This document shows, in pieces, positions 23,701 through 41,700 of a stretch of 64,000 nucleotides of DNA. The notes under the pieces were generated by a model. It made no database searches. It worked only from the letters and a program-made list of their open reading frames with translations, and was not told the origin of the DNA. The DNA comes from Sanderia malayensis. Its lineage: Eukaryota > Cnidaria > Scyphozoa > Semaeostomeae > Pelagiidae. The DNA is taken from contig RQOL01000699.1 in assembly GCA_013076295.1 (NCBI GenBank), forward strand, positions 2,604,001 to 2,668,000, given 5' to 3'. The stretch's first letter is position 1. Every line of letters begins with the position of its first letter. A program made the position numbers and the translations under genes.

Positions 23701-26700
23701 TACACTAAACTATATAAATGGCTTTTTATGTAAGGAAATATCAGAAGAGTTAGAAGCATCTAAACGTAAAATGGAAAATCTAAAAGAACAGTTAAACGAG
23801 AAGCAAAGTGAAATAGAGAAGAACGTAATTAAAAATGAGGTATAATGATAAAATATAGTGATAGCTTTAAACGTATTCTATTAACGTATCACTTATTCGT
23901 TAATTTTTCTTGAAATTTCGTTGTTAATAACTGGAAAATTGATTTACTTACTTTCAGGAAGATAAATCTGCCATTATGAAACTGCAATCCAGAGTGGACG
24001 AACTCTTGTCAACACTTCAGTCGTTGAATGAAGAAAAATTGGTGAGAATGAAATACCACTCGTTTAATGTATATTAATGTATAACGTTATTTGTAATTTT
24101 GACAGTTTTAGGGTCTTTTTTGTTACTTTATTCCTAAATGCATTTTGCAGCACCAGGAGTCTGAGATTGAGGAATTATTTAAGACCCAAGATGATTTGCA
24201 AAATAAATATGACGATGAATGTAATAAGCGAAAGGTAAATGTTTAAATTATTTACCAGTTTACTTTTTATTTTATATATGAAATGTTTGCTATAATGTTT
24301 GGGCTCTTGATATTTCAGATAATGGATGCAGAAATCACAAAGTTGAAAAATCTTATGGAAGAACAAGACAAGCTTCTTGCCCAAAAGGTATTTCAAAATT
24401 ATCATCTCTTAAAAGCACACGTTTTATCGTATGTTCCTACTTTAATGCTGCTTTATTGTTATTTGCAGCAAAACAATGAAATTAAAGATGTTGAAGAGGG
24501 AGAAGTACAAAAAACTGAAGATGGATCGGTTATGAGTGAAACAACTGTTGTTCAAAGTGAATTAACGAACGATGGACGAGATGACGAAGAAATTATTCGA
24601 TTAAAACATGAATTAAAATGTCTGGAGGATGAGCTAGAATTCGAAAGAAAGGAAAAAAGGGTTATTGAATCGAACTTTAGAGAGAAAATATCATCGATTG
24701 ATGAATTTGAAGAAAATGAAAAGAAGATTATATTGGAAAATGAGGAAAGCAAAGTCGAAATAGATCGTTTGAAGTTGGAGATTGATGAACTGAAAAATGC
24801 TCACGAAAGGAGTAGAGAAAGAGACGAAGATGAAGAACTATTGAACAGAAATGAAAAATTTGAAGAGTGTAAAATAATCATCAATGATTTAGAAATGAAG
24901 TTACAGCAAATGGAAGGAAAGATGGTTAAAACGGAAGAGGAAAATGTATCAAAGGACAAAGAAATTAAACAGCTGAATATTAATGTGAACGAGAATGAAA
25001 AGGTGAAGATTTTGCAAGAAGAAAAGATTTCTAACATGAATGAGGAGTTGTCAAGATTGGAGAACGAGATTCAAGGCTTAAAAACATATATATTAGAGCT
25101 GAAAGAACATCAAGCTGTTATGTCTGGGAAAGACCATGAAGGTCACGAAGAAGGAGAGAGTTTGGCGAAAGAACAACTTATTATGGAGTTGCAAGTGGAG
25201 TTGAAAGAGTTAAAAGGTATTGATGAATCTAAACAAAAATTGTTCGATGAGAATCAATGTTTGAGTCAAGAGATTTTGAAATTGAAGAGCGAAATTGAAT
25301 TATTAAACGATGAAGGCAAAACAACAAACTTTGAATTTGAAGAAGAAATTGCAAAAATTGAAGAAGAAAAGAACAATCTTCTTGAATCGTTAACCAAGAC
25401 CAAGGAAGAAGTTGATAAATTGCATGATGAAAATGGACAACTGAAATCAACAGCTTTAGAGGTGAATGAATTAAAGGAAACGTTATTGCAGCAAGACTTG
25501 AAGTCATTAAAATCAAATGAAGATATTCAGAAGGAAAAAAGCGAATTGCAAAGGAAACTAGATGAATCAATCGTGTTTGCTGAAGAATTGGAAACACAGA
25601 TGAAAAGTCATGCAGAAAGAATTGCACATCAAGAAGAAGAATTAATAGCAAAGAAATTTATTATTGACGAAAAGATTCAAGTGGCCATGGAAAAAGACAA
25701 TGCTATTATCAAATTAAAGGACGAATTGACTGATTTAAATGAAAGAATTGTTTCTATTACTGAAAATAAGAATGCAGAAAGAAATATAATCGATAATTAT
25801 GAAAGAAGAATTAAAGAATTAGAAGGAATAGATGAAACAATTAGCAATGCGTTAAAATCGACTGAGGAAACTTTAGAACGAGAGAAACAGAGCAACATGG
25901 ACATAAAATTGGAAAATGAAAAACTTAATAAATATATTGAAGATTTATCCGAAGAGCTGAAGGCAACCAAAGAGAATGTATCTATTTTATCAGAAAAGAA
26001 GAATAGTTTAAGTAAAGAGATCGATGAAGTGAAAGAAGAAAAGGTTGAACTAGAAATGAAACTCGGATCATTTGAAGAAAACGAATCAGAGCTACAAAAA
26101 GTAAGGGCAGAGTGTCTCGAGAAAGAGGAAAAAGTTAATGAATATGAAAAGATTATAAAAGATCGAAATAATCTGATGGAAAATATGCAAACAGAATTAT
26201 CAGATATGAAACAATTATTGAGAAGTCATGCTGATGGATCTGAAATCAATGAAAAACAAATGAATCATTTGGAAAATCAATTAAAAAATGCTTTAAAGGA
26301 AATTGGTATGTTTTTATACTTTTTTATATTGAGTATTTTGTCAATACTGATCATCACTGTGCAAAATTACCATTGTGCAATGCTTCCATTTTATTACAGA
26401 GCAATTTGAATTAAAGGGGAAGGAAAAAGATGAGAAAATAAATAAACTGAAATCTGTTGCAATAAAGGCAAAGAAAGAGCTCGAATCGTTCAAAACGAAG
26501 GTATATTAATGCTTTTCATCGTAAAATAGTCATATCTACACATTACTCTATTTTGTCAATGATGATGTTTTCTTTGTATGTTTATATTTTCATGTTTTTT
26601 CAACAGATTCAAAATGATAAGACGCAGTTACATGTTGAATCAAAAAATCTTTCCAAGGCAAATGAAATTTGTTAATTAAGATTTTTTTCAATGCATTTAT

Positions 26701-29700
26701 TGTCTTTTTTACTTAATATTAAGTATTCCATGTTTGGGAATTCGTTTTATTTTAGGAGCTCGAGAAGTGTTATGAAGAAAACAAGGAATATAAAGGAAAG
26801 ATTCAAGAATTCAACTATAAACTCAAGGTATTTTTAACGAGGTTTTTCTCATAAATGAATGACAACATTAACGCATGCATGATATGAAATGATTTGACAT
26901 GAACTTTTACTCTCATTCATTTCTTGCAGGAGTATCAAGATGAATCTGAATTTCTTAATCAAGAAATTGAGAAGAAATCAGCAAGGTAAGCAATTTGAGA
27001 ATTATTTACCTTTAATCAATGACTACTATAATGGACGTACATTTCACCCCCATATCCCCTGATTAAAGTTGTATCTGGAGAATGAAGCATACGACATTGA
27101 GAAAAGTATCTTAGCATTTTGATCAAAAGAGACTGGTGAAAAAGACAAAACTATTTTAGGGAAACTGGGGATGCACTGGGTGGAATAAAAGTTATAGGAG
27201 GATGGCATTTTTATTTCACTTTTTATAGTGTATCAAGGACTTTTGTCCACCATTGAACCAAAATCGTGATTATGTGTTCATCGATTTTTTTAATTCAGAA
27301 TCAAAGATGCTGATGAAGAAATCATCAATTTAAAGCAGAAAATTGACGTAAGAGAATCATGCTTTGGAAATATAATTCTTTCACTTAAACTTTTATTCAT
27401 TATTTTTTCGTTATTATCTTTATAATAATACAAGTTATATTAAGTGTCAATATGACTTTTTCATTATCAATGCTTTCTCCTTCATTTAGAAACTTCGGGT
27501 TTCATTGGTTGGGCAGGAAAACCAAGTTGCAAGCATCAAAGATATTTCAAATGAAAAGCAAAAGAGCATTGATAAGTTAAATAAACAAATATCAGAGGTA
27601 TAATTGTTATTGTATACTGTCAGATATTCACAAGTTCCGTACCATTATAATTTGATTAAAGAGTTATCATTATTATTCCACTTTTCAGGCCAATGCTAGG
27701 ATAATTGAGCTAGATGAAGAAATAATGAAAGAGAAACAAAAAAACGAAGATGCGAATGAGAAAATGTCAAAAATATCTGAAGACTTGGATTCGTCGAAAA
27801 AGGTAGAAATCTTGTTTTCATCCACATAGCTTTGATGTGGCTATGTAAGAAATGGTTTATTAAATCATGTATTAATTGAACCCATAGGATGCTCATCAGA
27901 TGAAAATGATGAGTTTAGAAATGCAAGATTGTCAACGAACTGTTGAATTATTACAAAGCAAACTACACGATAAAGAGGCTGAAAATGAAACTTTGCAAAA
28001 TGATATTTCTACTTTGAAAGATCAAATGAATTCAAGGGAACAAAGGATCAGTAAATAAATTCATTCCATGTCATGTTATTTATACTTTCTTTTAATCAGA
28101 AGTGAACTGCTGAGGTATAATTGAAGATTATTTGTTATTTCTTTAGCAACACTTCTTGAGCACGATGCGTCTTCGAAATCGGAAATCAAACGAATTACAA
28201 CATTATCAATACAACAAGAATGTGAAATCAACAAACTAATAACCGAGGTAAACAATTTAAAAGAATTAATTATCTATCGTTTTATGGAGAATTATTAATT
28301 TATCATATCTTTGTGTTTTTATTTTAATTGATGTATTTTTTGTTTAGACATCAGAGAATGAAACAAAGATTACTGAACTAAAGAACAAAATTGAAGAAGT
28401 AACGCAAACTTCAGAAGATCGAATGGTAAATTATGTTCTTTAAGCGTTCTTTGTTGTTGTGCCATTAAAATATCGATATTGCCATTCATTTTTATTGTTG
28501 TTTCTCCCTTGATGAATTATTATGTTTATGTTTTAGCTTCAAATTTCCCAACTTGCTGGAGAAAAAGAAAAACTATTTCAACAAGTAAATTACTTCTATG
28601 ACATCTTTATGCATTATTATTTTTTTTACTTTCAATGATATATTAATTTAAAAATCTTTATGCTTCAATACCATGTGTTTTATTTCAGTTAAAAAACGAG
28701 AAGGAATTGCATGAACGAAACTCAAATTGTTTGGAAATAAAATTGTCAAGATTGCAAACTGATTATGGTTTATTACAAGAAGCGTATAATGATAATAAAG
28801 AAGAATTTGAAAGCTATAAAGTTTGTACTCGCTATTAGGAATCTCATTCATTGTTTGGAAAAATCTTAAATTTCAAAGTCAAAGCGAATAATGTTTCTCA
28901 ATATATTATTTTAGGTAAGAGCTCAAAATGTCTTGAAACAACAAAAAATGAAGAAGAACCAAAACGAAGATTTACAACTAAAAGAAGAAAGGTTTTTTAC
29001 TAATTTATATTTGTTGTTTTCATTTAATGAATTTTTCTTCTTTCTGTGTTGTAATGATTTTCATTTATGTTCTTTTAGATTAAAGCTTGAACAACTAGTT
29101 GCCAAACTCAAAGAAACACTGAAGGAAAAAGGGTAACATATTTACTCTCCAAAACAAATTAAGCTTATAGATCTTTGTGCAAACGTTATTATTGATTATA
29201 TTGTGATTGATTGTAATGATTGTAGGGATTTCATGGCTACACTGTCTGCTGAGCATGAAGATTTGGAAGCAGAACACGAAAAATTGAATGAAAAATTTAA
29301 TTTGTTAATGAAGGAAGCAAGTGAAAAAGAAATGGAATGGAGAAACAGGTTAATCGATATTTCAGATTAAATTGATGATTGTATATTTTTGCATTCTTTA
29401 CTACTTCTGGCAAAGAAGTATTAAATTATTAAATTGTTTGATTATTTTTGTATTTTAGACTCAGTGAAGTACAAAACAAGGCAAAACTACAGCTAATTGA
29501 AAGTGAAGAGAAATGGAAAATTGCGATCGCAGAAAAGGAATCAGTTGAAGAGAAATTCAAGGTGAGATACGTCATAATATCAGCACTAAATATTTATCAA
29601 CAATGGGAAGATATCTTTATACTAATGTCCATTGGATTATTCTACAACTATTGTGCATTTTAGAACTCTGAAGAATATGAAAGAGTAATGGAGCAATACG

Positions 29701-31334
29701 AACAAACAATAGAAGATTTAAAAGCTAAATTGAACGAGAAAAGAAGTATAAAAAGACAAAATAGCAGACCATTGAAAAATTCCGACGATAATGAGAATAA
29801 CCATAAATCAAATATTCCAGATAATTTGCAATTAAATCAGTCTGATACAAGTCAGGACTCAACTTCAAATTTGATCGAAAGACCTGGAGCAGAAGTAAAT
29901 ATTCATTATCATGATTATTGATTTGACATTTAGCTATTGAAGTGCAATGTTTGATGGCTCACTTTATCATTATTTGCTCTTTTTAGGGTATGGATTCTAC
30001 TGAGCTTGAAGCTATTGACAGGGTACGTATAAATTTTAATCAACAATTTATGCCCAGATCACAGGTCAGATAAAGGTTTGTATTGGACAATTAGATAACT
30101 TTCTTTTCAGCCGTCCCAACCAACCACCCCAGCAACACCAGACTCTGCTAGTATTTTGGGAAAACTTTTGTCACCAAAGGAGCCATCATTTTCAAGTGGG
30201 TGGCCATCATGTAAGTTTCTTTATTAATTTGTTATTTTGATTATTATAAATAATTTGTTTATTCATGCAATAAGAAGATATATTTATTTTATAGCCCCGA
30301 CACTGCCGCAAGAAGATGGAAAGAAGTTACAAAGTGTGACAGAAAAAAATTTGGAACATCTATCTGAGGTAAGGGTGGGGCTGGGGGCGTATTCTCATTT
30401 CCATTTGTTTGTTATCATATCTCCATGCATGTTTTTATATCCTCTGCTATGTTCTTTATTACCAGTTACTTGCTGAAAGTGAAAGTAGCAATCTTCTACT
30501 GGATGAACAAGTAAAAGTTCTCAAGGCTGAAATTCGAAGGTAAGTTTAGAGTAATTTACTTATGACCAGGGCCGCGGAGAGGACTTATGGGCCCCTGGTC
30601 AAGACAAAAGATAAATAGGGGGTCACGTCGAAGGTGTGCAGGTATGACGGAGGCGTACTCTTCTAGGGGGGTCCGGGGGAATTTTTTATGACGATGGTTG
30701 CTGAAATTGCTCTGGTGGCTATTTTGGATGCTAAAGTGCTCTCTTGGCTATTACTTCTGTATTAATTTCTTTATTGAGTTATTATTTATGGGCCCCTAAA
30801 CCCTTGGGCCCCCGGGTCAGTGACCCTCCTGACCCCCCCTCTCCTCAGCACTGCTTATGACTATCATCTGTACCCCAATGCATTTTGCAATAGACATGAA
30901 ACATTATATTTGAATAGGATGCAACAAAATCAAGAAAGAGAAGAGGCATTACATAATTTGGAATATTTGAAGAATGTTATTATTAAGGTTTGTGTACAAT
31001 TTTGCAATTTCGTTTCATGTGGGGTGCAACATGAAATGAACTCTCAGAGTTAATGGATATACAATTATGTCAATGTAGTTCATGAAATGCGGACCAGCAG
31101 AAAAGGAGTGCCTGATTCCAGTTTTATCAACAATGTTGAAATTGGATGCCGAGGAGAAGTCATTCATGAGCGAATTTGCCAGAGGTAGGAAGCTATTTGC
31201 ATATTATATATATTTTGACTGTTATATGTATATGCCCTGATGCAAGTGACGATGTTATTGTAGGAGAAGGAGAGCAGGCAGATGGATCTTCAACATGGTC
31301 AAGTTATGTTTATAAATGGACGTCATTTTCATAA
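20726..31334 (+). CDS. GCC2: GCC2/GCC185-like GRIP-domain golgin
   Basis: Some three dozen short exons plus one 1.8-kb exon (24469-26305). I take the ATG at 20726, whose exon holds only two codons (MA) before joining 21005-21122, which reads KLGRKLDSLPKEELIKYIKK: the N-terminal signature of vertebrate GCC2. The middle is almost pure coiled coil (Glu/Lys/Leu heptads). Near 28800-28960 FESYK followed by VRAQNVLKQQKMKK matches GCC2's conserved late segment. The C-terminus is the GRIP domain: SNLLLDEQVKVLKAEIRR, NQEREEALHNLEYLKNVIIK, then CLIPVLSTMLKLDAEEK and a final exon ending WTSFS (TAA at 31332). GCC2 tethers endosome-derived vesicles at the trans-Golgi through Arl/Rab binding by GRIP. One intron uses a GC donor (26658). 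Introns carry a MITE and a small palindrome. Converges with U2SURP. Confidence 0.92.
21904..21974. repeat. Small palindromic element in a GCC2 intron
   Basis: A perfect 12-bp inverted repeat, AGTGAGCGCCGC (21904-21915) and GCGGCGCTCACT (21963-21974), encloses 47 nt that are themselves GC-richer than the surrounding intron. The ends look like terminal inverted repeats of a very short non-autonomous element; I could not see a clean target duplication. Confidence 0.5.
30567..30853. mobile_element. Non-autonomous hAT-type MITE in a GCC2 intron
   Basis: 287-bp GC-rich insert with 16-bp terminal inverted repeats, CAGGGCCGCGGAGAGG at the left and CAGTGCTGAGGAGAGG (complement of the right end), 13 of 16 identical. 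It is flanked by a perfect 8-bp target duplication CTTATGAC (30559-30566 and 30854-30861). CAG-starting ends with an 8-bp duplication are the hallmark of the hAT superfamily. No transposase frame; internal GGGCCC-rich segments can fold back. It sits about 60 bp before the exon that begins the end of the GRIP domain. Confidence 0.85.
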
Positions 31335-33548
31335 ATCGTGTCCAATTGCCAGGGTCGGGAATGTAGCTGAAGGGAACACAAGTCAGGATGGGTATGGCAA
31401 AATCACGAGGAAAGTATATAGAAAATGTATAAGTCTGAAAGAGTGGGAGGAAGTGCCAAACGGTCGTTAATTTTAATATACAGTAACGTGTGTGCATTTT
31501 TGATGAATATTCTACATAAAATTACGTTTGCGTTATTTTTTTTAGCTTATTTTTAAACAATAATTATTTAATAGAGATCCATGAAGCAAACGTCTATACT
31601 TTAATGAGAAAATGTCAAACAAAGACTCTCGAATATTGACAATTGGAAATAGAAACTATTACAATTAACAGTTTTTGTAATTACGATTACGATTTTGTAA
31701 ACTATTACGATTTTGTAAACAGAGTGTCACAGCATAATGCTTCAGCCAAAAGAAATGCTTCAGGTAAAACAACTCAACTCTAGTCGTGAAAATTATTGAA
31801 ATAAATGCAACAAATTATTAAGTAAAGTGATGAAAATTTCGATGAAAACAACTTGCCTGATTCATTCAAGATGCTTCGGCCATCTTTCTACAGCACAACT
31901 AAAATCAAATAACTAAAATTAATACTTTGACGACAACTTGCATGAACAAAATACAACCTAACATAACAGACTGGCAACTTACGTAGCGATATGAAGATGA
32001 AGTTATTCGGTACAACGATGGTTTATCTATCAGCTTGCTTCTTCAATCTTGTCCTAGTGTGCGAGGCCCAGTTGTTCTTCTCTCAATGATGACTGAATAC
32101 TGAAAGGCAAGACAAGCAACGTGGAAGAGTTTTTGTCAGAAGAAAGCATCATGGGTGCAAGTCACTGCACCATATATGGCAATAATTTTCACGAGAAGAA
32201 CTCCCCATGGAGCACAGTAAAATCACTGGGAACAAAGACTTCGAACTACCGCTGGACAGTAATTTAACATAAGGTTGCGTTTGCTCTTGCGTTCCACGCA
32301 TGCGTTTTATAAGAGCTCCCACATGAACACAGAAGAGCAACTGGACATGATATAGATGGCATGGCTCTTCATGCTCAGTAATAACATTTGCTGAATGCAA
32401 CAGCAACTTACCAACAGAGACTTCTCACTGTTGAGCGGCTGATGGTTGGGCCAACTTTTGCAAAAAGGTTTGGTCTCAACATTAGCTTTGTCCTTTTGAC
32501 TAATAAGAAAGTAAAAAAATTATGAAAATTGCAAACTGAATAAGAATTTTTTTAAAATAAACCGGTTCCAATAAAATATCGCCAAAAAAAGGGCGATACC
32601 CTATCTTCCCCGGGGGAACCTATGCCACGTGCCGAGCAGTCACTAAAGCTCACCCTCTTTCCTCATTTTGCCAAACACAATAACTGATCTGCACATGAAA
32701 TTAAATTCTTGTAAGATCAGCAAAGTGTCGCCGAAAATAACGAAAATTTCCAGTGGCATTTGGCACTAGCAAAGATCACCAAATTGATTTTTATTTGATT
32801 CAAACAACGTGCAACATTGATTATAAATCGCACATGGGAAGTATACTTAATACGCATGCGTGTATTGCCAATGTCAACTTCATGATCTATTTCATTGAAT
32901 TTAACCAACCAATCAAGTGCATTCGATCAGCAACCTAAAAAAGAAATTAAAACATTAACTACATTTATTCATGAAACGTTGGAAAACTTTACCATGTTGT
33001 ATTCAACAAGATTCACTTGTCATTTCTTACACATCAGAGCAGCATTTCAATAACTATTTTTAAGAGAAATAAACATTCTTTAAATATTAAACAATCAAAT
33101 AATTCACATGTTAAATGAATAAAAAATTCTAGCTGCTAATTTCAGCTATTATAAGAATGCAAGTTCTTTACAATCTCTTTAGCAATAACCAATAGCTAGC
33201 AATTTAACAATAGCCAATCATTATTTAGCATCTTGTCATAAAAATTTGCGTTCTGATCCTATTTACGAAAGTTATCAGCAAAGGATACAGTATACGTATA
33301 TGTATACTTGGAACAGATAATCTAATTCGTAGCAAAAATGAGACCTCAGGATTGGAGATGACAAATACGGTGGAAGTAGCAGTACAAAAGTCTTCTTTAT
33401 TTATCAGATCAACACCACGACGCTAGAATAAGATGACAATGAGAAATATAATGTTATATCATAACACCATATAATTACGTACATGAAATGAAACGAACAC
33501 TATTCCAATACTTCTTACGTATATACACCAACAAAGATAGAATTTAAG
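31335..33548. other. Intergenic between convergent GCC2 and U2SURP
   Basis: About 2.2 kb without a gene. It contains 3' flanks of both genes, a duplicated ATTACGATTTTGTAA segment (about 31678-31720), a hairpin ATCGCC/GGGCGAT near 32579-32598 followed by a CCCCGGGG palindrome (about 32609), and a U2SURP polyadenylation signal (AATAAA, minus strand) at 33396-33401. Confidence 0.5.
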
Positions 33549-38375
<4,827 letters not shown>

Positions 38376-38754
38376 TTTGTTTTTTCTGCCAGGCCAGCAA
38401 AAACGCAAAGCAGCAATGTGCCACTGATCTCCCAGCATGCATTGCGTTACGATAGGTCGCTGATGGTGTGGACAGGACAGAGCACAGAAAAAGTCAAGGA
38501 AGTATAAGTAAAAACTATAAGATAAATATTTATTAAGCAAATAAATAAGATTATATATATATAAGATAAATATAAGATTATAGGGTTATATTGTGAACAT
38601 TTGTTTCGTGCTGTTAATAACTTCTTACACACACCTTCAGCAGAAAACCATTTTTTGTGCCAAGTTGAGTTACGTTAAGTGTAAAGGAGTGTAAAATACA
38701 ACATGAAAAATTGAAGTTTTATAATTAAAGTGTATATTTGTGATCTGTTCTGTA
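38376..38754. other. Short intergenic space between MYO7A and U2SURP
   Basis: Holds the MYO7A 3' UTR and the U2SURP promoter. The last 80 bp before the U2SURP start are GC-richer and contain a Staf/ZNF143-like element; the remainder is AT-rich without other signals. Confidence 0.5.
38423..38446. promoter_or_regulatory. ZNF143/Staf-like binding site at the U2SURP promoter
   Basis: The core CCCAGCATGCATTGCG, preceded by ACTGATCT, is a near-complete match to the Staf/ZNF143 consensus (ACTACAAYTCCCAGCATGC with the following YTGCG). It lies 48-71 bp upstream of the start codon, the usual place for this element in housekeeping promoters. Motif match, not tested. Confidence 0.65.
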
Positions 38755-41700
38755 TCAATTTCGATGTGAAATAGTGCCACGAATAGTGGCAGTTTTTCGT
38801 TGCTTATTCATGTTCGATAACATTTGAGATATATATGATGTCAATAAATCATCCATCTTATAGCCCTGTAATAAACATTTAGCTTGTCATTAATGGCATG
38901 TTTCTATATTTTAGTATATGTAAACAATCACTGAACATTTAAATCCAAAAACTCACCAGGTTAGTTTCACACAAAAGTTTCGTCCCTTTGACAAGGTTCC
39001 CAATGGTCATGTGAAAATAACTGTTACCACTACTCCAGTTTGAGATTTTCGTAAAGGAATATGTGATAAATATATCCTACAAAAAATTAACAACATGTGA
39101 ACGATAGTTGGTTATTCATGTAGAAAAATAGAAAAATATAAAGGACAAGTAGGTGAAGAAACCTTTGAAATTGGATCTATCAGATTGACTCCGTTTTTAT
39201 TGATTGCAATCAACAGATTTTCTGGATAATTTGTATCAGTTTTTTGCTGCAAAATATTCATTAATTCATCTTAATTTGTCTTGATTCTCTGATATCTACT
39301 TACATTATTGGATGAAAGGCTGATTGGATGTTTAACAGAAGTAATTTGAGTTTGAGTTAAATGGGAAAAGTTTGAGTGAATCAATACAAACCGTTACTTC
39401 GAAGAAAGCAGAACCAAAGGTTGGATATTTGGAAATCACTTTCAGAAATGCAATTTTGCATTCACGTCTACCTTTTCCATTTAGTTTATTGTATTGTGCT
39501 GTGATTTGCTTTAATTAAAAAAGAATGAAATTATAATAAATACTTAAAGCAACAAGACGATTTTATTTGCTATACCATTTTAAAATACCTTTTTCCAATC
39601 TTCCAATGTCATCATTTTGATCATGTCATTTGGTACCAAGCTTGGTAGCAAGCGTCTGAAATATAATTGTTAACATTACACTACATATCATGATGATATT
39701 ACACTGAGCTGACTTGACTGAAAAATTAATATAATAATCTTACACAATTTGTTGAAGAGGACTTCTGTCTTCACCATAACGAACTTTGAATTGCAAAGCA
39801 GCAAGTTGAAAAACATCTTCTGTTGAACATTTATGATAACCTCGTAATAATTTTGGAAGTTCCTTAAAGAAATAAGCAGCTAGTTATACTATCTGTCACG
39901 CTCAATGGATGCTGCTTTGTAAAAATATAAATTTGATAAAAACAACTTGCGATACCTGGTGGTAATGAAATATGGCATCAGCACTTGTATCTTTGCCAAT
40001 TAGAGTTGTTGTCCATAATTTCTTCATGAAGAAGACTTGATAGTTTACATGAAGAGTCGTATTCGCTGAAATATGATGTGATGAACATTGAAACCAATCG
40101 TCAACCGTCAAGTGTAAGAGAAGGGAAGTTTGAGCAAGAATATCAAATTTGATTGAAACCATACCATCTCTTTGATGTAATGGTCTTGCTTTCTTCAACC
40201 ATTCAGATAAATGGCGAACAAAATCAAAGAAGAAATCTCCTTCAGGAACACTGATTACTGAAAATAATGATCAAATTATTACATATTCATACATGCATTC
40301 GATGTATTGAAATTAACATCAATTTAAAAAATATGACAAACCTTTATCAGCTATTTTTAGAAACAAGCTAAACCCATCGCAAGATTTCAGTTTCAACTTC
40401 TTAGCAATTTGTGAGCAAAGATCTTTAGCTCTTGTGCATGATTCAACTTCAAAATCCTAACAAAAGCATTACAATATTTTTGAAATTTACCATGACTTGT
40501 CTAATTAAAATTTAAAAAAAATAAGAAGTAAAGAGTGCTCGACCTCTGTTGAGTCATCTGGAAAATAAACTTTATGAAATATCCTCGTCATACTGCCCTA
40601 GAAAATCAATAGGCATTAGATAGTCGAAACTAAACCATTAATTCATATCTTTGTTTGTCATAGCTTAACGAAAAGCATTATATATGGTTGGTATGCAATA
40701 TTAAAAGGTAGTTACTTGAGCTGCTTCGACCTCAAATAAATGAGGAGGATATTTGCGAGGTCCATGTCTGCAAATTAAATCACAACAAAATCAACAAAAG
40801 ATGAAATGAATATGTAGTAATAATAATGAATAAATCTTATTACTTTGATCAGTTTGCTACCTTAATGTTTTCAAAAGTTTTGCAAAACAATCTTGAGCAA
40901 TTTTCCATTTTCGACTTCTAAACTTTAAGAACAACTTCACGTCTTCCAGCAGAACAGAACTGTTACAAAAATAGAAAATTATGAAACCAACTGAACTAGA
41001 GTTCCATGGATGATACATAAAGTAATTCACTTGTTGCAGCCCATCCCATCCCGGACCCTAACTTTTAAACCAATTCTCCGGGAGGGCTGAAAGATCACTT
41101 GTTTCAGTAGTTAAGTCCCCCCTGATGCTATCCTATCTATCCTAACTAATTTCGATTGCAGAGATACCTGCATGAAAAGCATCCAGTCAAAAGCCACATC
41201 AATTCCCAGCCCTTATCTTCACTTCTTTTGCGACTAAAATGTAAGTAACAAAATATCGATTAAAAATTAAAGTGGTACATAAGATATTGGTAATAAAAAG
41301 TCCATTTAACTATACAAATAAAAAAACCTGTTGTCAGTAAGTTGCTTAATTATCTGACAATAAACTTCATCTCGCAAAGGCTCCTGGAATGGAGAATAAC
41401 ATTGAATAATATTGACGTTGCTCGTGAGTAATATAGTAAGAGTCAAACAAAGAAAAGTAGTAAGAAATAACACTAACATTCAGCAAAGGTGCTTCAAATA
41501 TAATATCAGTTAACTCTGTGTTTCGTCTTCCTTGGTTCTTTGCTGATGAATAATCACCCATATACTTTAAAATAGGTACAGCAAATTAAGGAACATAATC
41601 AAAGAAATGTATATAGCTCTCGTAAATTGAATATAATAGAAGTTATGAATATAAAAGGATATCAAGAAATGTCTGTTGTGATTTGTGGCATAAATCATCA

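Noticed and set aside
24175..25651. Several long open frames antisense to GCC2
   Set aside because: They are Ser/Phe/Leu-rich mirror images of the Glu/Lys/Asn-rich coiled coil and have no independent motifs.
31678..31720. Duplicated ATTACGATTTTGTAA segment as a mobile element
   Set aside because: Too short, no inverted ends or target duplication; probably local slippage.
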